Assembly: GCA_040752025.1 (NCBI GenBank)
Contig: JBFMFR010000021.1
Span: 36,245-100,244 of the forward strand
Origin: JBFMFR01 sp040752025
GTDB lineage: Bacteria; Chloroflexota; Anaerolineae; Anaerolineales; UBA4823
Length of the DNA: 64,000 nt
Reading direction: 5' to 3'
In this document: positions 1 to 9,600 of the stretch, in pieces
How the letters are laid out: each line of letters begins with the position of its first letter
How positions within the stretch are numbered: the stretch's first letter is position 1
Position numbers and translations under genes: made by a program
Notes under the pieces: model-generated
What the model saw: only the letters and a program-made list of their open reading frames with translations
Database searches by the model: none
What the model was told of the DNA's origin: nothing

Positions 1-1
1 G

Positions 2-1198
2 CGCGTGCAGGGTCAAATCGAGGCAGCGCAGGCGCATATCCAACAGGCCTATTTACTGGCGCAACGTACAGGTGACCTCCCGGCGCAGGCCAACTGCCTG
101 TGCAACCTGGGCGTGATCGGTTCTGAAAACGGTAACTATGGCCAGGCAGGTGTTTTTTATCAGCAGGCCCTGGAAGCGGCGCAGCAGGGCGGCGATCCAG
201 AGATCCTGGCCTATGTGTATGGACGTTTGGCAGGTCTGGCTCATTACCTGGCAGATTTCAAAGGCGCGATCGAGTATTACCATAAGGCTTTGGCTATCTG
301 GCGGGCATTTGGCAACCGGCGTAAAGAGTGCATGGATTTATATAATCTCAGCACAGCTCTGTCCAATAGCAGTGATTACAGCGGGGCGCGCCGGACGTTG
401 GAGCAGGTGTGCGAACTGGCGCATGCCATCGGCGACCGGCGGGTAGAGGGGTATGGTTGGGTATTCCTGGGATTAGTTTTGGAGTACTTGGGCGATTACG
501 AAGCCGGCCGCCTGGCCTATGAAGAGGGTTTGCGGCTGCGGCGCGAGGTTGGGCTACGTGCCCTGGAAATCGATGCGCTGTCCGGGTTAGCCCGGACGGC
601 TACGGCCCTGGGTAATCACCAACAAGCGGTGGGATATGCCAACCAGGTGCTGGAGTGGCTGGAAATTGAAGGGTATGAAGGGGTGGGCGATGCTTTGCTA
701 GCCTATTGCGGCGCGTATCGAGCCTTGTTTGCTGCAGGAGAGGAAGCGCGCGGCCGGACGGCGTTGCAAAACGCCTATTCTTTGCTGATGCAGTTTGCAG
801 ATAGTATTCCGGACCCGGAGCAGCAACGGGCCTATCTTCACGATAGCAATTCGAAATTTGATGTCTGGGGCGATTACCAGCGCTGGTATTCCCGGCGCGT
901 CACGGTCAGCCTGCCCCACAGCGCGGCCCCCACGGGCCGGCCTTTGCGCCCGGAGGAGTGGGTAGCGGTTACCTGGACGCTGGAAATGCCAGAGGATCAG
1001 CAGATTCAAGATAAAGCCAGGCGGCGGCAGGCGCGGCTGCTGCGCTTGATCGCCGAAGCCGAAGCGCAGGACGCGGTACCGACCCTGGATGACCTGGCGC
1101 AGGCATTGGACGCCAGCCTGGCGACGGTCAAACGTGATCTGGCCAGCTTGCGTAAGGCTGGCCACGTAGTTAAAACGCGGGGAAAGACTCGGAAATGA
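2..1198 (+). CDS. C-terminal part of a BTAD/AAA/TPR-type transcriptional regulator (5' end outside window)
   Basis: Partial gene; the frame is open from the window edge. About the first 290 residues are TPR helix pairs (for example LCNLGVIGSENGNYGQAG and AYVYGRLAGLAHYLADFKGA). The last ~75 residues form a winged-helix-like segment with TLDDLAQALDASLATVKRDL followed by an AGHVVKTRG tail. The downstream paralog at 5555-9481 has the same TPR block and the same tail (TVDDLANAL...ATIKRDLAALRQAGHVV), so the missing part probably holds a BTAD domain and an AAA ATPase. The role is probably signal-dependent activation of nearby genes, by analogy with AfsR/SARP-MalT hybrids. The signal is unknown. It ends about 60 bp before a terminator-like hairpin and is followed by the small protein and FG-GAP genes of cassette 1. 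Confidence 0.85.
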   Translation, partial: RVQGQIEAAQAHIQQAYLLAQRTGDLPAQANCLCNLGVIGSENGNYGQAGVFYQQALEAAQQGGDPEILAYVYGRLAGLAHYLADFKGAIEYYHKALAIWRAFGNRRKECMDLYNLSTALSNSSDYSGARRTLEQVCELAHAIGDRRVEGYGWVFLGLVLEYLGDYEAGRLAYEEGLRLRREVGLRALEIDALSGLARTATALGNHQQAVGYANQVLEWLEIEGYEGVGDALLAYCGAYRALFAAGEEARGRTALQNAYSLLMQFADSIPDPEQQRAYLHDSNSKFDVWGDYQRWYSRRVTVSLPHSAAPTGRPLRPEEWVAVTWTLEMPEDQQIQDKARRRQARLLRLIAEAEAQDAVPTLDDLAQALDASLATVKRDLASLRKAGHVVKTRGKTRK

Positions 1199-1256
1199 GC
1201 CCGAGGTGCGCCTAGGGCAGCTCGCGGAGCGACAATCTTGAGATAGACATTTGCTA

Positions 1257-1290
1257 GACTGATACCAGAACGGTATCAGTCTTTTTATTT
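1257..1290 (+). terminator. Stem-loop with T tract between regulator and small ORF, cassette 1
   Basis: GACTGATACC (1257-1266) pairs perfectly with GGTATCAGTC (1272-1281) around a 5-nt loop and is followed by TTTTTATTT. This is an intrinsic terminator shape. It lies only 12 nt upstream of the start of the small gene at 1303, which leaves no room for a promoter between them. It could therefore act as an attenuator in the leader of the small gene. The same structure recurs at the same place in cassette 2. Confidence 0.8.
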
Positions 1291-1302
1291 ATGGAGATGT
1301 GC

Positions 1303-1557
1303 ATGAACTCACCAAATATTCCTCTTCTACCAGACCAGCGAAAAGTTTTCATCTTGCGCGTCGCATTTGCTCGCTCTGGGGTAGCCCCAAAAGATGGAAT
1401 AGCTCAATGGCGCGGCCAGCTTCAAAATGTATATACCGGCGAAAAGTATTTCTTTCAAGGGGTAGACATGCTCAATGAAATCCTGCGCACCCAATTGAAA
1501 GGCGACTGGGCGGATGCTTCGCCCGATGCAGACAAAATCCGCAGTGGTTTACGATAA
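1303..1557 (+). CDS. Small conserved protein of the FG-GAP cassette (84 aa)
   Basis: The start at 1303 is chosen because GGAG (1293-1296) lies at ribosome-binding distance; an ATG at 1291 is also in frame but overlaps that site. The protein is soluble, with no signal peptide or membrane segment. It shares a pattern with the 72-residue product at 9601-9819: Q-x-VFILR, then a variable stretch, then G-Q-LQ-x-V-x-(T/S)-GE, then an acidic helix (MLNEIL here, ELRQFI there). I do not recognise a named family. The WRGQLQNVYTGE core looks like a short beta-hairpin motif. Its position between a regulator and a secreted propeller in both cassettes suggests a functional link, for example as a modulator of the regulator, but this is inference. 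Confidence 0.75.
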   Translation: MNSPNIPLLPDQRKVFILRVAFARSGVAPKDGIAQWRGQLQNVYTGEKYFFQGVDMLNEILRTQLKGDWADASPDADKIRSGLR

Positions 1558-1598
1558 ACCCGGCAAACGGAGAGCCGGGAACAAAAGGAGAAAAAGCG

Positions 1599-4500
1599 AT
1601 GAAACACAAAACATTTATCCCAAATTGGTGCCCTCTGGTTTTGGCGTTCGTGCTGGCGCTGAGCAGCCTGGGCTTGCAGCCAGGAGCGGTGCACGTACAA
1701 CAGGCCGCGGCGGCGGGTCCACAGCCAGGCGACAACGAGGATTGGCTGGCCCAGGCGCAGGAATATATCCGCCAGAGCGAGTACCAGATCAGTTGGGAGG
1801 AAGAGCCGCTGGTGGAAGGCGCGCCGGCCAGCTTCCAGGCTCCCAACCGGGCGCAGGACCTGCGCTTCTATTTCCAGGAGAACGGCTTGCAGATTGTCCG
1901 GCGCACGGAGAGCGAGCCGTCCTGGGTGTTCCGCATGGTGTTTCGCGGCGTTGGGAACCAGAGCGAAATGGCGGCCTTGCAGGCGCCGGCGCTGAACGTG
2001 GACGCCAATCGCATTGCGTATCACCGGGGGAACCTGGTGGAGAGCTACACCAACTCCGAACTGGGGCTGGAGCAGACCCTGATACTGGACTCTCGCCCGG
2101 TGTCGAAGCCGGATTCGCCATTGGCGCTCGAAGTCCAGTTTTCTGGAGGGCTGACGGCTCAGCGGATGGCAGATGGCGGCCTGGAGTTCCAATACGCCGG
2201 CCAGCCGGCCTTGCACTATGGCAGCCTGCGCGCTACGGATGCCGAAGGGCGCAGCCTGGCGGTGCAGGAGGCCGGGTTAGAAACCCTGGAAACTGAAGCG
2301 GGCGAGCAGACCTACAGCCTGCACCTGGTCGTTGACGATCAGGAGGCCAGCTATCCCTTGCTGGTCAGCGCGATGATCAGTGGAGTTGCCATTTTACCGG
2401 ACTGGTACCGGCGAGGCAATCAGGAGGGGGCTTGGTTCGGATATTCCGTAGCCACAGCAGGAGATGTGAATGGCGATGGATATTCAGACATTATTATCGG
2501 CGCGCCATTTTACGATGGTGGTTTGCAAGACAATGGTAAGGTGTATGTATTTCAGGGTTCGTCCACTGGCTCGGTGGGCACTCCGAGTTGGAGCAAGTCC
2601 GGCGAGCATGCGGAAGATAATTTTGGCATCTCTGTTGCGACTGCTGGGGATGTGAACGGTGATGGGTATTCGGATGTGATCGTTGGCGCCATGTCCTGGG
2701 ATAATGGATCACAAGAGCTAAATGAAGGTAAGGCGTTTGTTTACCACGGCTCGGCGAGCGGGCTGAACAGTGCGGCAGCCTGGTCCTTTGAAGGAGACCA
2801 GGAATCGGCTAACCTTGGTTTTAGCGTGGCTTGCGCCGGAGATGTGAATGGGGATGGATATTCAGAGGTGATTGTGGGAGCGCCGATGTTCAACACTGGT
2901 TATGATGACGCGGGTAGAGCTTATGTATTCCAGGGCTCGTCCGGCGGCCTGTCATCCACGCCCGCCTTTTACCGGGATGGTACATCTGAAAATAGCCGGC
3001 TGGGCATCTCGGTGGCAACGGCCGGGGATGTCAACGCGGATGGTTACGCGGAGGTGCTCATCAGTGAAAGGTTTGCCGACTCAGGAGGATACAGCGATAA
3101 TGGGCGTGTCTACGTGTTTTTCGGGGCAAGCGCTGGTCTTTCTCATGCCAGCTACACGACGCTGGCTGGTTATCAAGATTACGAGGAGCTTGGTGTCTCT
3201 GTTTCTACGGCTGGGGATGTCAACGGCGATGGCTACAGCGATGTGATCATCGGATCTGATCTCAATATCGATGCCCCCGGGGCAGCCTACGTGTACTATG
3301 GGGCCTGGTATGGACTGGATACCAGTCCGGCCTGGTATATCGAGGGTTCGGATACCTACGGCTATCTGGGTCACCAGGTGGCAACTGCCGGGGACGTTAA
3401 TGCCGACGGGTATGCCGATATTTTGGTTGGCCACCCGAACTATGATGGGTTGTGGCAGAACCAGGGGCGCGCCCTGATCTGGTTGGGGAGCAGCACTGGC
3501 CTGGGAACATCCCACTCACCCGAAAGCGCTGACTGGGATACAACCTCGGGCGCCGAAAAAGCTGGATACGGGGCTTCGGTGGCTACCGCTGGGGATGTGA
3601 ATGGGGATGGCTATTCGGATGTGATCATTGGCGCACCTGGTTATTCGGCCACTTATACCATGGAAGGCTGTGCTTACGTATTCTTCGGCGGGCCGGACAA
3701 CCTGAGCAACGTGGCTGGCTGGAGCTCGCAGGGCGGGCATACCGGGGACTCCCTGGGCTACTCGGTAGCAACCGCTGGGGATGTCAACGGGGATGGCTAC
3801 GCAGACGTGATCGTGGGGGCGCCGGGCTACGATGGCAGCAACGCGGAGGAAGGCGCCATTTACGTGTGGTTCGGGTCGATGTCTGGGCTCGGCGGCCCGG
3901 CAAACTGGTGGGCGTATGGCGGGAATGCGCAGGCGCAACTGGGAGGAGCCGTCGATTCGGCCGGGGACGTGAACGGCGATGGTTATGAGGACATTATCGC
4001 CGGGGCGCAGTTCTACAGCAATGGGAACACGGGGGAGGGCATGGTTCTCGTCTGGCTGGGCAGCGCCAGCGGCCTGGGGCCAACCGGCAACCCGGGCAAC
4101 GCCGACTGGAAAGCTGAGAGCAACCAGGACAACGCCCAGATGGGCAGCGCGGTGGCAGGAGCCGGGGATGTCAACGGCGATGGCTACGCAGATGTTGCTG
4201 TTGGCGTGCACCATTATACGAATGGCCAATCGTACGAAGGGTTGGCGCTGGCCTGGTATGGCGGGCCTGGCGGATTGGGCGCCGATGGGAATCCAACCAA
4301 CGCGGACTGGCGCTACGAATTGGACACAGTGCAAGCTCGCCTGGGCGGCAGCCTGGCCGGGGCGGGCGACGTCAACCGGGATGGCTACAGTGACCTGATC
4401 GCTGCTGGCGTGGATATGGCCGCAGTTTGGTACGGCTCGCCTACCGGGCTGTACGAGGCCAGCGCCAATTGGACGGCGCATGATATTTCTTCTCATTTCG

Positions 4501-5432
4501 GCGCCGTTGACACTGCCGGGGATATCAACGGGGATGGCTACAGCGATGTGATCATCGGGTCGCCTTTGTTTTCGGGGTTTGGGGGAGCGAATGAGGGAAG
4601 GGCTCTCGCTTACTGTGGATCGGCCAGCGGGTTGGGCTTTACGGAATGTTGGGTCAATTTCGGCGGCAGCCCCGGCGCTCAGTACGGCGCTTCGGTGGCG
4701 ACAGCGGGCGACGTCAACGGAGACGGGTATGCCGATATCCTCGTGGGCGCGCCGAAATATTCGGCAATGGAGACTGAAGAAGGCAATGCGCGCCTGTATT
4801 ACGGTTCCGCCACTGGCCCAACGAGCTGCACGGGTGTGGATTGCGGCGCAGACTGGTGGTACGAATCCGACAGCCCCTACGCCAGGTTGGGCACCAGCGT
4901 GGCAAGCGGGGGAGACGTGAACGGGGATGGGTATGCGGACGTATTGATCGGCGCGCCGGACCTGCTGACCAGCGGCATGGGCAGCGTGAGCCTGTTTTAT
5001 GGCAATGGGGCTCCGGGGAAGCCGGTGCGGCCGCGGCAGATCTGGATGGATTATTCGCCGATTGCGCGCCTGGGGATGTCAGCTTCCAGGTACTTCATGA
5101 TGCAGGCCTTCGCGTTCAGCCCAACGGGCAGGGGCGACTTCAAGCTGAAGTACGAAGTGGATATTTTGTCCAGCCCGTTCGATGGTATTGGCGCGGTCAC
5201 CGCAGGCGCCTGGGCTGATACGAACCTGGGCGGCACAGCAGCCGTGGGTACTTACCTGAACCTGGTAAACGGCCAGCAGCACCACTGGCGGATTCGCTTC
5301 AAGTACAGCCCGGTGACCAACCCCTTCAACCCGCCTTACAGCCGCTGGTACCACCAGCCCTGGAACGGCTGGAACGAGGCGGACCTGCGCGGGCCGTTCT
5401 ATCAGGTATATATTCCCCTGGCGCACAAGTAG
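1599..5432 (+). CDS. Secreted FG-GAP repeat protein, two predicted 7-bladed beta-propellers (1277 aa)
   Basis: AAAAGGAG lies 8-15 nt before the ATG. Residues 1-37 are a Sec signal peptide (KH basic start, hydrophobic LVLAFVLALSSLGL, small residues). Residues ~45-265 form an all-beta N-terminal domain with RAQDLRFYFQENGLQIVRR. Residues ~280-1120 hold 14 FG-GAP/integrin-type repeats, each with a calcium loop of the form AGDVNGDGYSDVIIGAP. Fourteen repeats fit two seven-bladed propellers. Repeat 11 is short and lacks the usual GAP strand. The C-terminal ~150 residues look like a fibronectin-like domain (HHWRIRFKYSPVTNPFNPPYSRW) and end in VYIPLAHK, a tail shared by other secreted proteins here. 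It is probably surface-exposed and binds calcium and a ligand; the ligand is unknown. A strong hairpin terminator follows. Confidence 0.9.
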   Translation: MKHKTFIPNWCPLVLAFVLALSSLGLQPGAVHVQQAAAAGPQPGDNEDWLAQAQEYIRQSEYQISWEEEPLVEGAPASFQAPNRAQDLRFYFQENGLQIVRRTESEPSWVFRMVFRGVGNQSEMAALQAPALNVDANRIAYHRGNLVESYTNSELGLEQTLILDSRPVSKPDSPLALEVQFSGGLTAQRMADGGLEFQYAGQPALHYGSLRATDAEGRSLAVQEAGLETLETEAGEQTYSLHLVVDDQEASYPLLVSAMISGVAILPDWYRRGNQEGAWFGYSVATAGDVNGDGYSDIIIGAPFYDGGLQDNGKVYVFQGSSTGSVGTPSWSKSGEHAEDNFGISVATAGDVNGDGYSDVIVGAMSWDNGSQELNEGKAFVYHGSASGLNSAAAWSFEGDQESANLGFSVACAGDVNGDGYSEVIVGAPMFNTGYDDAGRAYVFQGSSGGLSSTPAFYRDGTSENSRLGISVATAGDVNADGYAEVLISERFADSGGYSDNGRVYVFFGASAGLSHASYTTLAGYQDYEELGVSVSTAGDVNGDGYSDVIIGSDLNIDAPGAAYVYYGAWYGLDTSPAWYIEGSDTYGYLGHQVATAGDVNADGYADILVGHPNYDGLWQNQGRALIWLGSSTGLGTSHSPESADWDTTSGAEKAGYGASVATAGDVNGDGYSDVIIGAPGYSATYTMEGCAYVFFGGPDNLSNVAGWSSQGGHTGDSLGYSVATAGDVNGDGYADVIVGAPGYDGSNAEEGAIYVWFGSMSGLGGPANWWAYGGNAQAQLGGAVDSAGDVNGDGYEDIIAGAQFYSNGNTGEGMVLVWLGSASGLGPTGNPGNADWKAESNQDNAQMGSAVAGAGDVNGDGYADVAVGVHHYTNGQSYEGLALAWYGGPGGLGADGNPTNADWRYELDTVQARLGGSLAGAGDVNRDGYSDLIAAGVDMAAVWYGSPTGLYEASANWTAHDISSHFGAVDTAGDINGDGYSDVIIGSPLFSGFGGANEGRALAYCGSASGLGFTECWVNFGGSPGAQYGASVATAGDVNGDGYADILVGAPKYSAMETEEGNARLYYGSATGPTSCTGVDCGADWWYESDSPYARLGTSVASGGDVNGDGYADVLIGAPDLLTSGMGSVSLFYGNGAPGKPVRPRQIWMDYSPIARLGMSASRYFMMQAFAFSPTGRGDFKLKYEVDILSSPFDGIGAVTAGAWADTNLGGTAAVGTYLNLVNGQQHHWRIRFKYSPVTNPFNPPYSRWYHQPWNGWNEADLRGPFYQVYIPLAHK

Positions 5433-5456
5433 CAAGAGGTAAAATCTCACTTTTAG

Positions 5457-5492
5457 CACGGGCTGGCCCTTCCGCCAGCCCGTGATTTATTT
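5457..5492 (+). terminator. Intrinsic terminator after FG-GAP gene 1
   Basis: CACGGGCTGGC (5457-5467) and GCCAGCCCGTG (5474-5484) form a perfect 11-bp stem with a 6-nt loop, followed by ATTTATTT. It lies 24 bp after the stop codon and separates cassette 1 from the regulator of cassette 2. Confidence 0.85.
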
Positions 5493-5554
5493 CAACTCGG
5501 CGTAGCGGTATCTCTATTGTCGTTTACCCTCCAATCGATTATGATTGTGAAAGC

Positions 5555-8500
5555 ATGGAGCCCGAACCCACATTCGGTTTACGTTGTTTTCTGTTTGGCG
5601 CCATGGCCATGTTCCAGGGGACTGAGCCGCTCGCATTACCCAGTACAGAGGCGGCGCGCTCACTGCTGGCATATCTTTTGTTGCATCGTAGAAAACGGCA
5701 GGCGCGCCTGGCCCTGGCGGGAATTTTCTGGCCGGAGATGCCCGAATCAGAAGCCCGGCAGCGCCTTTCGCAGGCGCTGTATCAGGTGCGACGCGCTTTG
5801 CCTGAGCTCATTGAGGCAAACGCCGTTACGCTTTCAATTTCTCCTGAAGTGGAAATATGGGTCGATGTAGATGCTTTTCGTTGGTGGGTAGCGCCCTCTT
5901 CCAGCGGCTTGTTGCCTGATTCGATCCACAGCGTTGATAGAGGGCACAGGCTCAGCGCGCTGCAGCAAGCAGTTCGGCTTTACAAGGGCGATTTTTTGGA
6001 GGGCTTCTATGATGATTGGGTGTTGACCGAGCGGGAGCATTTGCAAGAGCAGTATTTGCGCGCCCTGGAGGAATTGGTTGGGCTGGAAAAATCTGCCGGG
6101 AGATATTTGCAGGCGCTCGAACACGCGCTGCGAATGTTGGAGGTGGATGCCTTGTTGGAGCCCATCCACCGCGAAGTGATGCGCTTGCAGTTCGCTCTAA
6201 AGCGTCCTGAGGATGCTTTGAAACAATATAAGCTTTGCTGTAATATCCTGAAGGAAGAACTCGATGTAAAGCCTGAAGACGAGACGATCGCCTTGGCGCA
6301 GGAAATTGCCAGCCAGCAAGAAAGATCAAGCAGTACCCCTTATCTACCCGCGATCCACCACAACATCCAATGCGAACATCATGAGGTTTTGTCTGGACAA
6401 GTACCGTTGGTCGGCCGTACAACTGAGCGTGCTCAGTTGCTCGCCTTTTTGCAAGACGCCCTGGATGGGTTTGGCGGAATCGTGTTATTGGAGGGGGAGC
6501 CCGGTGTTGGCAAGACGCGCCTGGTTCAAGAGTTAGCTCGCGATGCAGAATGGCGCAGCATGCAGGTATTGCGGTCGGGCGGGCGACAGAATGAAGGTCT
6601 GTCCCCTTTCAATCCACTGGTAGAAGCCTTGGGCAGCGATTTGTCCCCTTTACGAGTGGAGCAACTATTGCAACTGGTCGAAGCAGCCTGGTTATTGGCT
6701 TTGCTGCCGCTGTTCCCCAAGCTGTCAGAAGTCGAGGGCTTGCAGGAAATGACAGCACTAAACGAACTGCCGCCTGAGCAAGAGCGCCAGCGCCTGTTCG
6801 ACGCATTCGCACAAGTGTTAGTCGCCTGGGGCGCAATCAAGCCCATGTTGTTGATTATCGAGGATGTTCATTGGGTAGATGAAGATAGCCTGGATGTGTT
6901 GAGTCATCTGGCGGAGCCTGTACGCCATAGCCATGTGTTGATCGTTTGCACTTACCGGGGGGACGAGGCGCGCACTCAGCCAGGTTTGTGGCAAAGGTTG
7001 GAGACCATCAGCCGTGTGGATAACTGTCATCCTGTGGCACTGGGGCGCCTGGATTTGCAGTTTTCTAACGAGTTAGTACGACGCATCCTGAAAATGGATA
7101 AGCCAGTGGATGTTTTTGCGGCGCATCTTTACCAGGAGACTGGCGGTAATCCTCTGTTCATTCTGGAAACGATACGCGCTTTGCGTGATGAGGGAGTGTT
7201 GTTTCAAGATTCGGACGGTAGCTGGAGTACTGACTGGGATGGAACTACCCTGGATTACCGAGAATTACCCGCTTCTACTGTCATTGAGCAAACCATCTCC
7301 CGGCGCTTACTTCAGATCCCACCAGATTTGCGAGCGTTGCTTGATGTAGCGGCCGCGATTGGCAGCCAGGTGGATATCCGTCTTTTGCAAGCTTCAACCG
7401 CTTTAGAGCCGCGGCCTTTTATAGCCGGTCTACAAACATTGGTGCAGCGTCAGCTCCTGGAGGAAACGCAGCGGGGTTATCGCTTCAGCCACGAGAAAGT
7501 GCGACAGGTGGTCTATGCTGAGATCGAAGCGAATGAACGGATACGATTGCACCAGCGGATTTTCCAGGCGTTGATTGCACAATCGCCAGAGCAAGCTGCT
7601 ACCCTGGTTTCTCACGCTACGTTGGGCGAACTGTGGGAGCAGGCAGTCGAGTATCATCTACAAGCTGGTAAAAAGGCCCAAACGCTACAAGCGAACCAGA
7701 CAGCCTGGGATCATTTTACCCAGGCTTTGGATACTTTATTCCGGCGCGCCTCATTTTGCGAAAGCCAGAAGGCTGAGTTGGCTTTTGAGCTTTATCTGGC
7801 GCGCAGTAGCCTGGCGTGGATCAGGGGAGATGTTCCCCAGCAAGAGGCGGATATCCAGGAATTGGTTCGATTGGCAGAATCCCTGGCGGACCCCAAGCGG
7901 AAAGCCGAGGCGCTTATCCAGTATGCATATTTCCTGTGCAATACACTGGATGAATATGAAAAAGCGCGCCAGGAGGCGCGTACTGCTCTGGAGTTAGCGA
8001 ATGAACACACCTGGCCCCATTTGGCAGCGCAAGCTCTGCAGCAACTCGGAGTTGCTTACCAGCGCAGTGATGACTATCAAAGCGCTGAACAGGCTTTAAA
8101 ACAGGCGATTGAAAAGTGGAAAGGAATACCCGGAGAGCGTATTGCTTTAGCCGAGGCATGCATTTACCTGGCCCAGGTGTATGAGCGTAGCGGCGATCTC
8201 TTCAAGGCAAAAGCCCAGGCTCAAATGGCTGCTAACCTGGCCCAAGAGAGCCAGTCACTACCAGTTCAAGCACGCGCTTGCGCGCTGATGGCAACCCTGG
8301 CCTATCGGGAGAATGATTTTCAAGCTGCTATCCAACATAATCAGGAAGGCCTGGAACTGGCGCGCCAGATTGGGCACCAGCACAACCAGGCGGTTATGCT
8401 GTGTAACCTGGGATTCGACTACTGGGCCCTGGGTGATTATGCCAATGTGATCGAATTTACGCGTAAGGGATTAGAAATATACCGACGAATATCCAACCGC

Positions 8501-9481
8501 AGGGGTGTGATCCTATGTTGTGACAATCTGTCTGCTTTATACATCGAACTGGGACAGTATGAGCAGGCTCAAGAGATCCTTTCGCAAGGTTTAGCCCTGG
8601 CAAGCCAAATTGATTTTACGCATGCTGAAACCCAATTATTGATCAACCAGGGCCGACTTTATCTAGAGCAAGGGGACTTACGTTCGGCTTCGCGGATTTA
8701 CCGGCAGGCGGCTGCTGCGGTCAGGGAAATTCCATATCTATGTGGGGGAGTCCAATTTGGCCTGGGTGTGGTTCGCCTGGCCAAAGGTGATTATCGTCGG
8801 GCGGGGAGACACTTCGAGCGAGCAGTTGGGGACTTCGAGGCGGCTGGAGAGCGCGCCTTTGCCACAGCGGCGCGGTCATACCTGGCCATCGCCCGTTTGG
8901 GGCTGGGGGAGCAGGAGGATGCGGCGCGACTTTCCTCACAGGCGATTGCGGAAATGGAAGCTGCAGGGGGCGGTGAACACGTACAAGATATCTATCTACA
9001 CCGGTATGAAATCCTTGCTAAAGTCGGACAGATTCAACCGGCACTGGATGCACTGCAGAGGGCCTATCAGGCAGTTCAGTCGCGGGCTGCCAGATTGCCA
9101 GACACCTGGCGTGATCATTATTTGTACAGCGTTAGCATAAATCGAAGGATCCTGACTGTTTGGGAGCAAATGAGGCCCCGTACTGTGCAAGTGCGCCTGG
9201 CGCGCGGCGGTGTACCCTCTGGGCGGCCTCTGCGGCTAGGTGAATCGGTCCAGGTGACGTGGACAATCGAGACTCCAGATGATGCCGCACTAACAGAAAA
9301 GGGCGAGCGTAGAAAAGTACAGGTGATGCGCCTGTTGGATGAGGCGAATGCCCAAGGAGCTGCACCCACTGTGGATGATTTGGCGAATGCTTTGCAAACC
9401 AGCCGGGCAACCATCAAGCGCGACCTGGCTGCACTGCGCCAGGCCGGGCATGTTGTGATCACCCGGGGAGGGCGCACCTGA
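5555..9481 (+). CDS. BTAD/SARP-type regulator with AAA ATPase, TPR array and C-terminal winged helix (1308 aa)
   Basis: Residues ~8-110 are an OmpR-like winged helix (FGLRCFLFG start, LLAYLLLHR, LSQALYQVRRALP). Residues ~135-255 are the bacterial transcriptional activator (BTAD) domain (LYKGDFLEGFYDDWVLTERE). Residues ~285-600 are a STAND-type ATPase with Walker A GEPGVGKTR (~315-323) and Walker B LLIIEDVHW (~432). Residues ~680-1180 are TPR repeats. The last ~75 residues repeat the DNA-binding-like tail of the partial regulator at the left edge. This layout is that of AfsR/SARP-type signal-responsive activators, with an extra C-terminal HTH-like element. It precedes its own small protein and FG-GAP gene, which are the likely targets. 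No good Shine-Dalgarno site precedes the ATG. Confidence 0.9.
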   Translation: MEPEPTFGLRCFLFGAMAMFQGTEPLALPSTEAARSLLAYLLLHRRKRQARLALAGIFWPEMPESEARQRLSQALYQVRRALPELIEANAVTLSISPEVEIWVDVDAFRWWVAPSSSGLLPDSIHSVDRGHRLSALQQAVRLYKGDFLEGFYDDWVLTEREHLQEQYLRALEELVGLEKSAGRYLQALEHALRMLEVDALLEPIHREVMRLQFALKRPEDALKQYKLCCNILKEELDVKPEDETIALAQEIASQQERSSSTPYLPAIHHNIQCEHHEVLSGQVPLVGRTTERAQLLAFLQDALDGFGGIVLLEGEPGVGKTRLVQELARDAEWRSMQVLRSGGRQNEGLSPFNPLVEALGSDLSPLRVEQLLQLVEAAWLLALLPLFPKLSEVEGLQEMTALNELPPEQERQRLFDAFAQVLVAWGAIKPMLLIIEDVHWVDEDSLDVLSHLAEPVRHSHVLIVCTYRGDEARTQPGLWQRLETISRVDNCHPVALGRLDLQFSNELVRRILKMDKPVDVFAAHLYQETGGNPLFILETIRALRDEGVLFQDSDGSWSTDWDGTTLDYRELPASTVIEQTISRRLLQIPPDLRALLDVAAAIGSQVDIRLLQASTALEPRPFIAGLQTLVQRQLLEETQRGYRFSHEKVRQVVYAEIEANERIRLHQRIFQALIAQSPEQAATLVSHATLGELWEQAVEYHLQAGKKAQTLQANQTAWDHFTQALDTLFRRASFCESQKAELAFELYLARSSLAWIRGDVPQQEADIQELVRLAESLADPKRKAEALIQYAYFLCNTLDEYEKARQEARTALELANEHTWPHLAAQALQQLGVAYQRSDDYQSAEQALKQAIEKWKGIPGERIALAEACIYLAQVYERSGDLFKAKAQAQMAANLAQESQSLPVQARACALMATLAYRENDFQAAIQHNQEGLELARQIGHQHNQAVMLCNLGFDYWALGDYANVIEFTRKGLEIYRRISNRRGVILCCDNLSALYIELGQYEQAQEILSQGLALASQIDFTHAETQLLINQGRLYLEQGDLRSASRIYRQAAAAVREIPYLCGGVQFGLGVVRLAKGDYRRAGRHFERAVGDFEAAGERAFATAARSYLAIARLGLGEQEDAARLSSQAIAEMEAAGGGEHVQDIYLHRYEILAKVGQIQPALDALQRAYQAVQSRAARLPDTWRDHYLYSVSINRRILTVWEQMRPRTVQVRLARGGVPSGRPLRLGESVQVTWTIETPDDAALTEKGERRKVQVMRLLDEANAQGAAPTVDDLANALQTSRATIKRDLAALRQAGHVVITRGGRT

Positions 9482-9550
9482 CGGGAAAATGAGCCCAAGG
9501 ATGCCAGGATAGCAGCTCCGCTTTTGAAAATATTTTATACCAGTTCGCTA

Positions 9551-9588
9551 AACTGATATTCAGAAATGGATATCAGTTTTTTATTTTG
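9551..9588 (+). terminator. Stem-loop with T tract between regulator and small ORF, cassette 2
   Basis: AACTGATAT (9551-9559) pairs with ATATCAGTT (9570-9578) and runs into TTTTTATTTT. It sits 13 nt upstream of the ATG at 9601, as in cassette 1. The stems of the two copies share CTGATA/TATCAG, but the loops differ. Conservation of both position and stem suggests a kept function: termination after the regulator gene, or attenuation of the small gene. Confidence 0.8.
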
Positions 9589-9600
9589 GGAGGCTGACTT

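Noticed and set aside
1514..2296. A 260-residue open frame overlapping the FG-GAP 1 gene
   Set aside because: It is rich in R/G/A with no domain, and lies in another frame of the FG-GAP gene, which has a signal peptide, ribosome-binding site and repeats.
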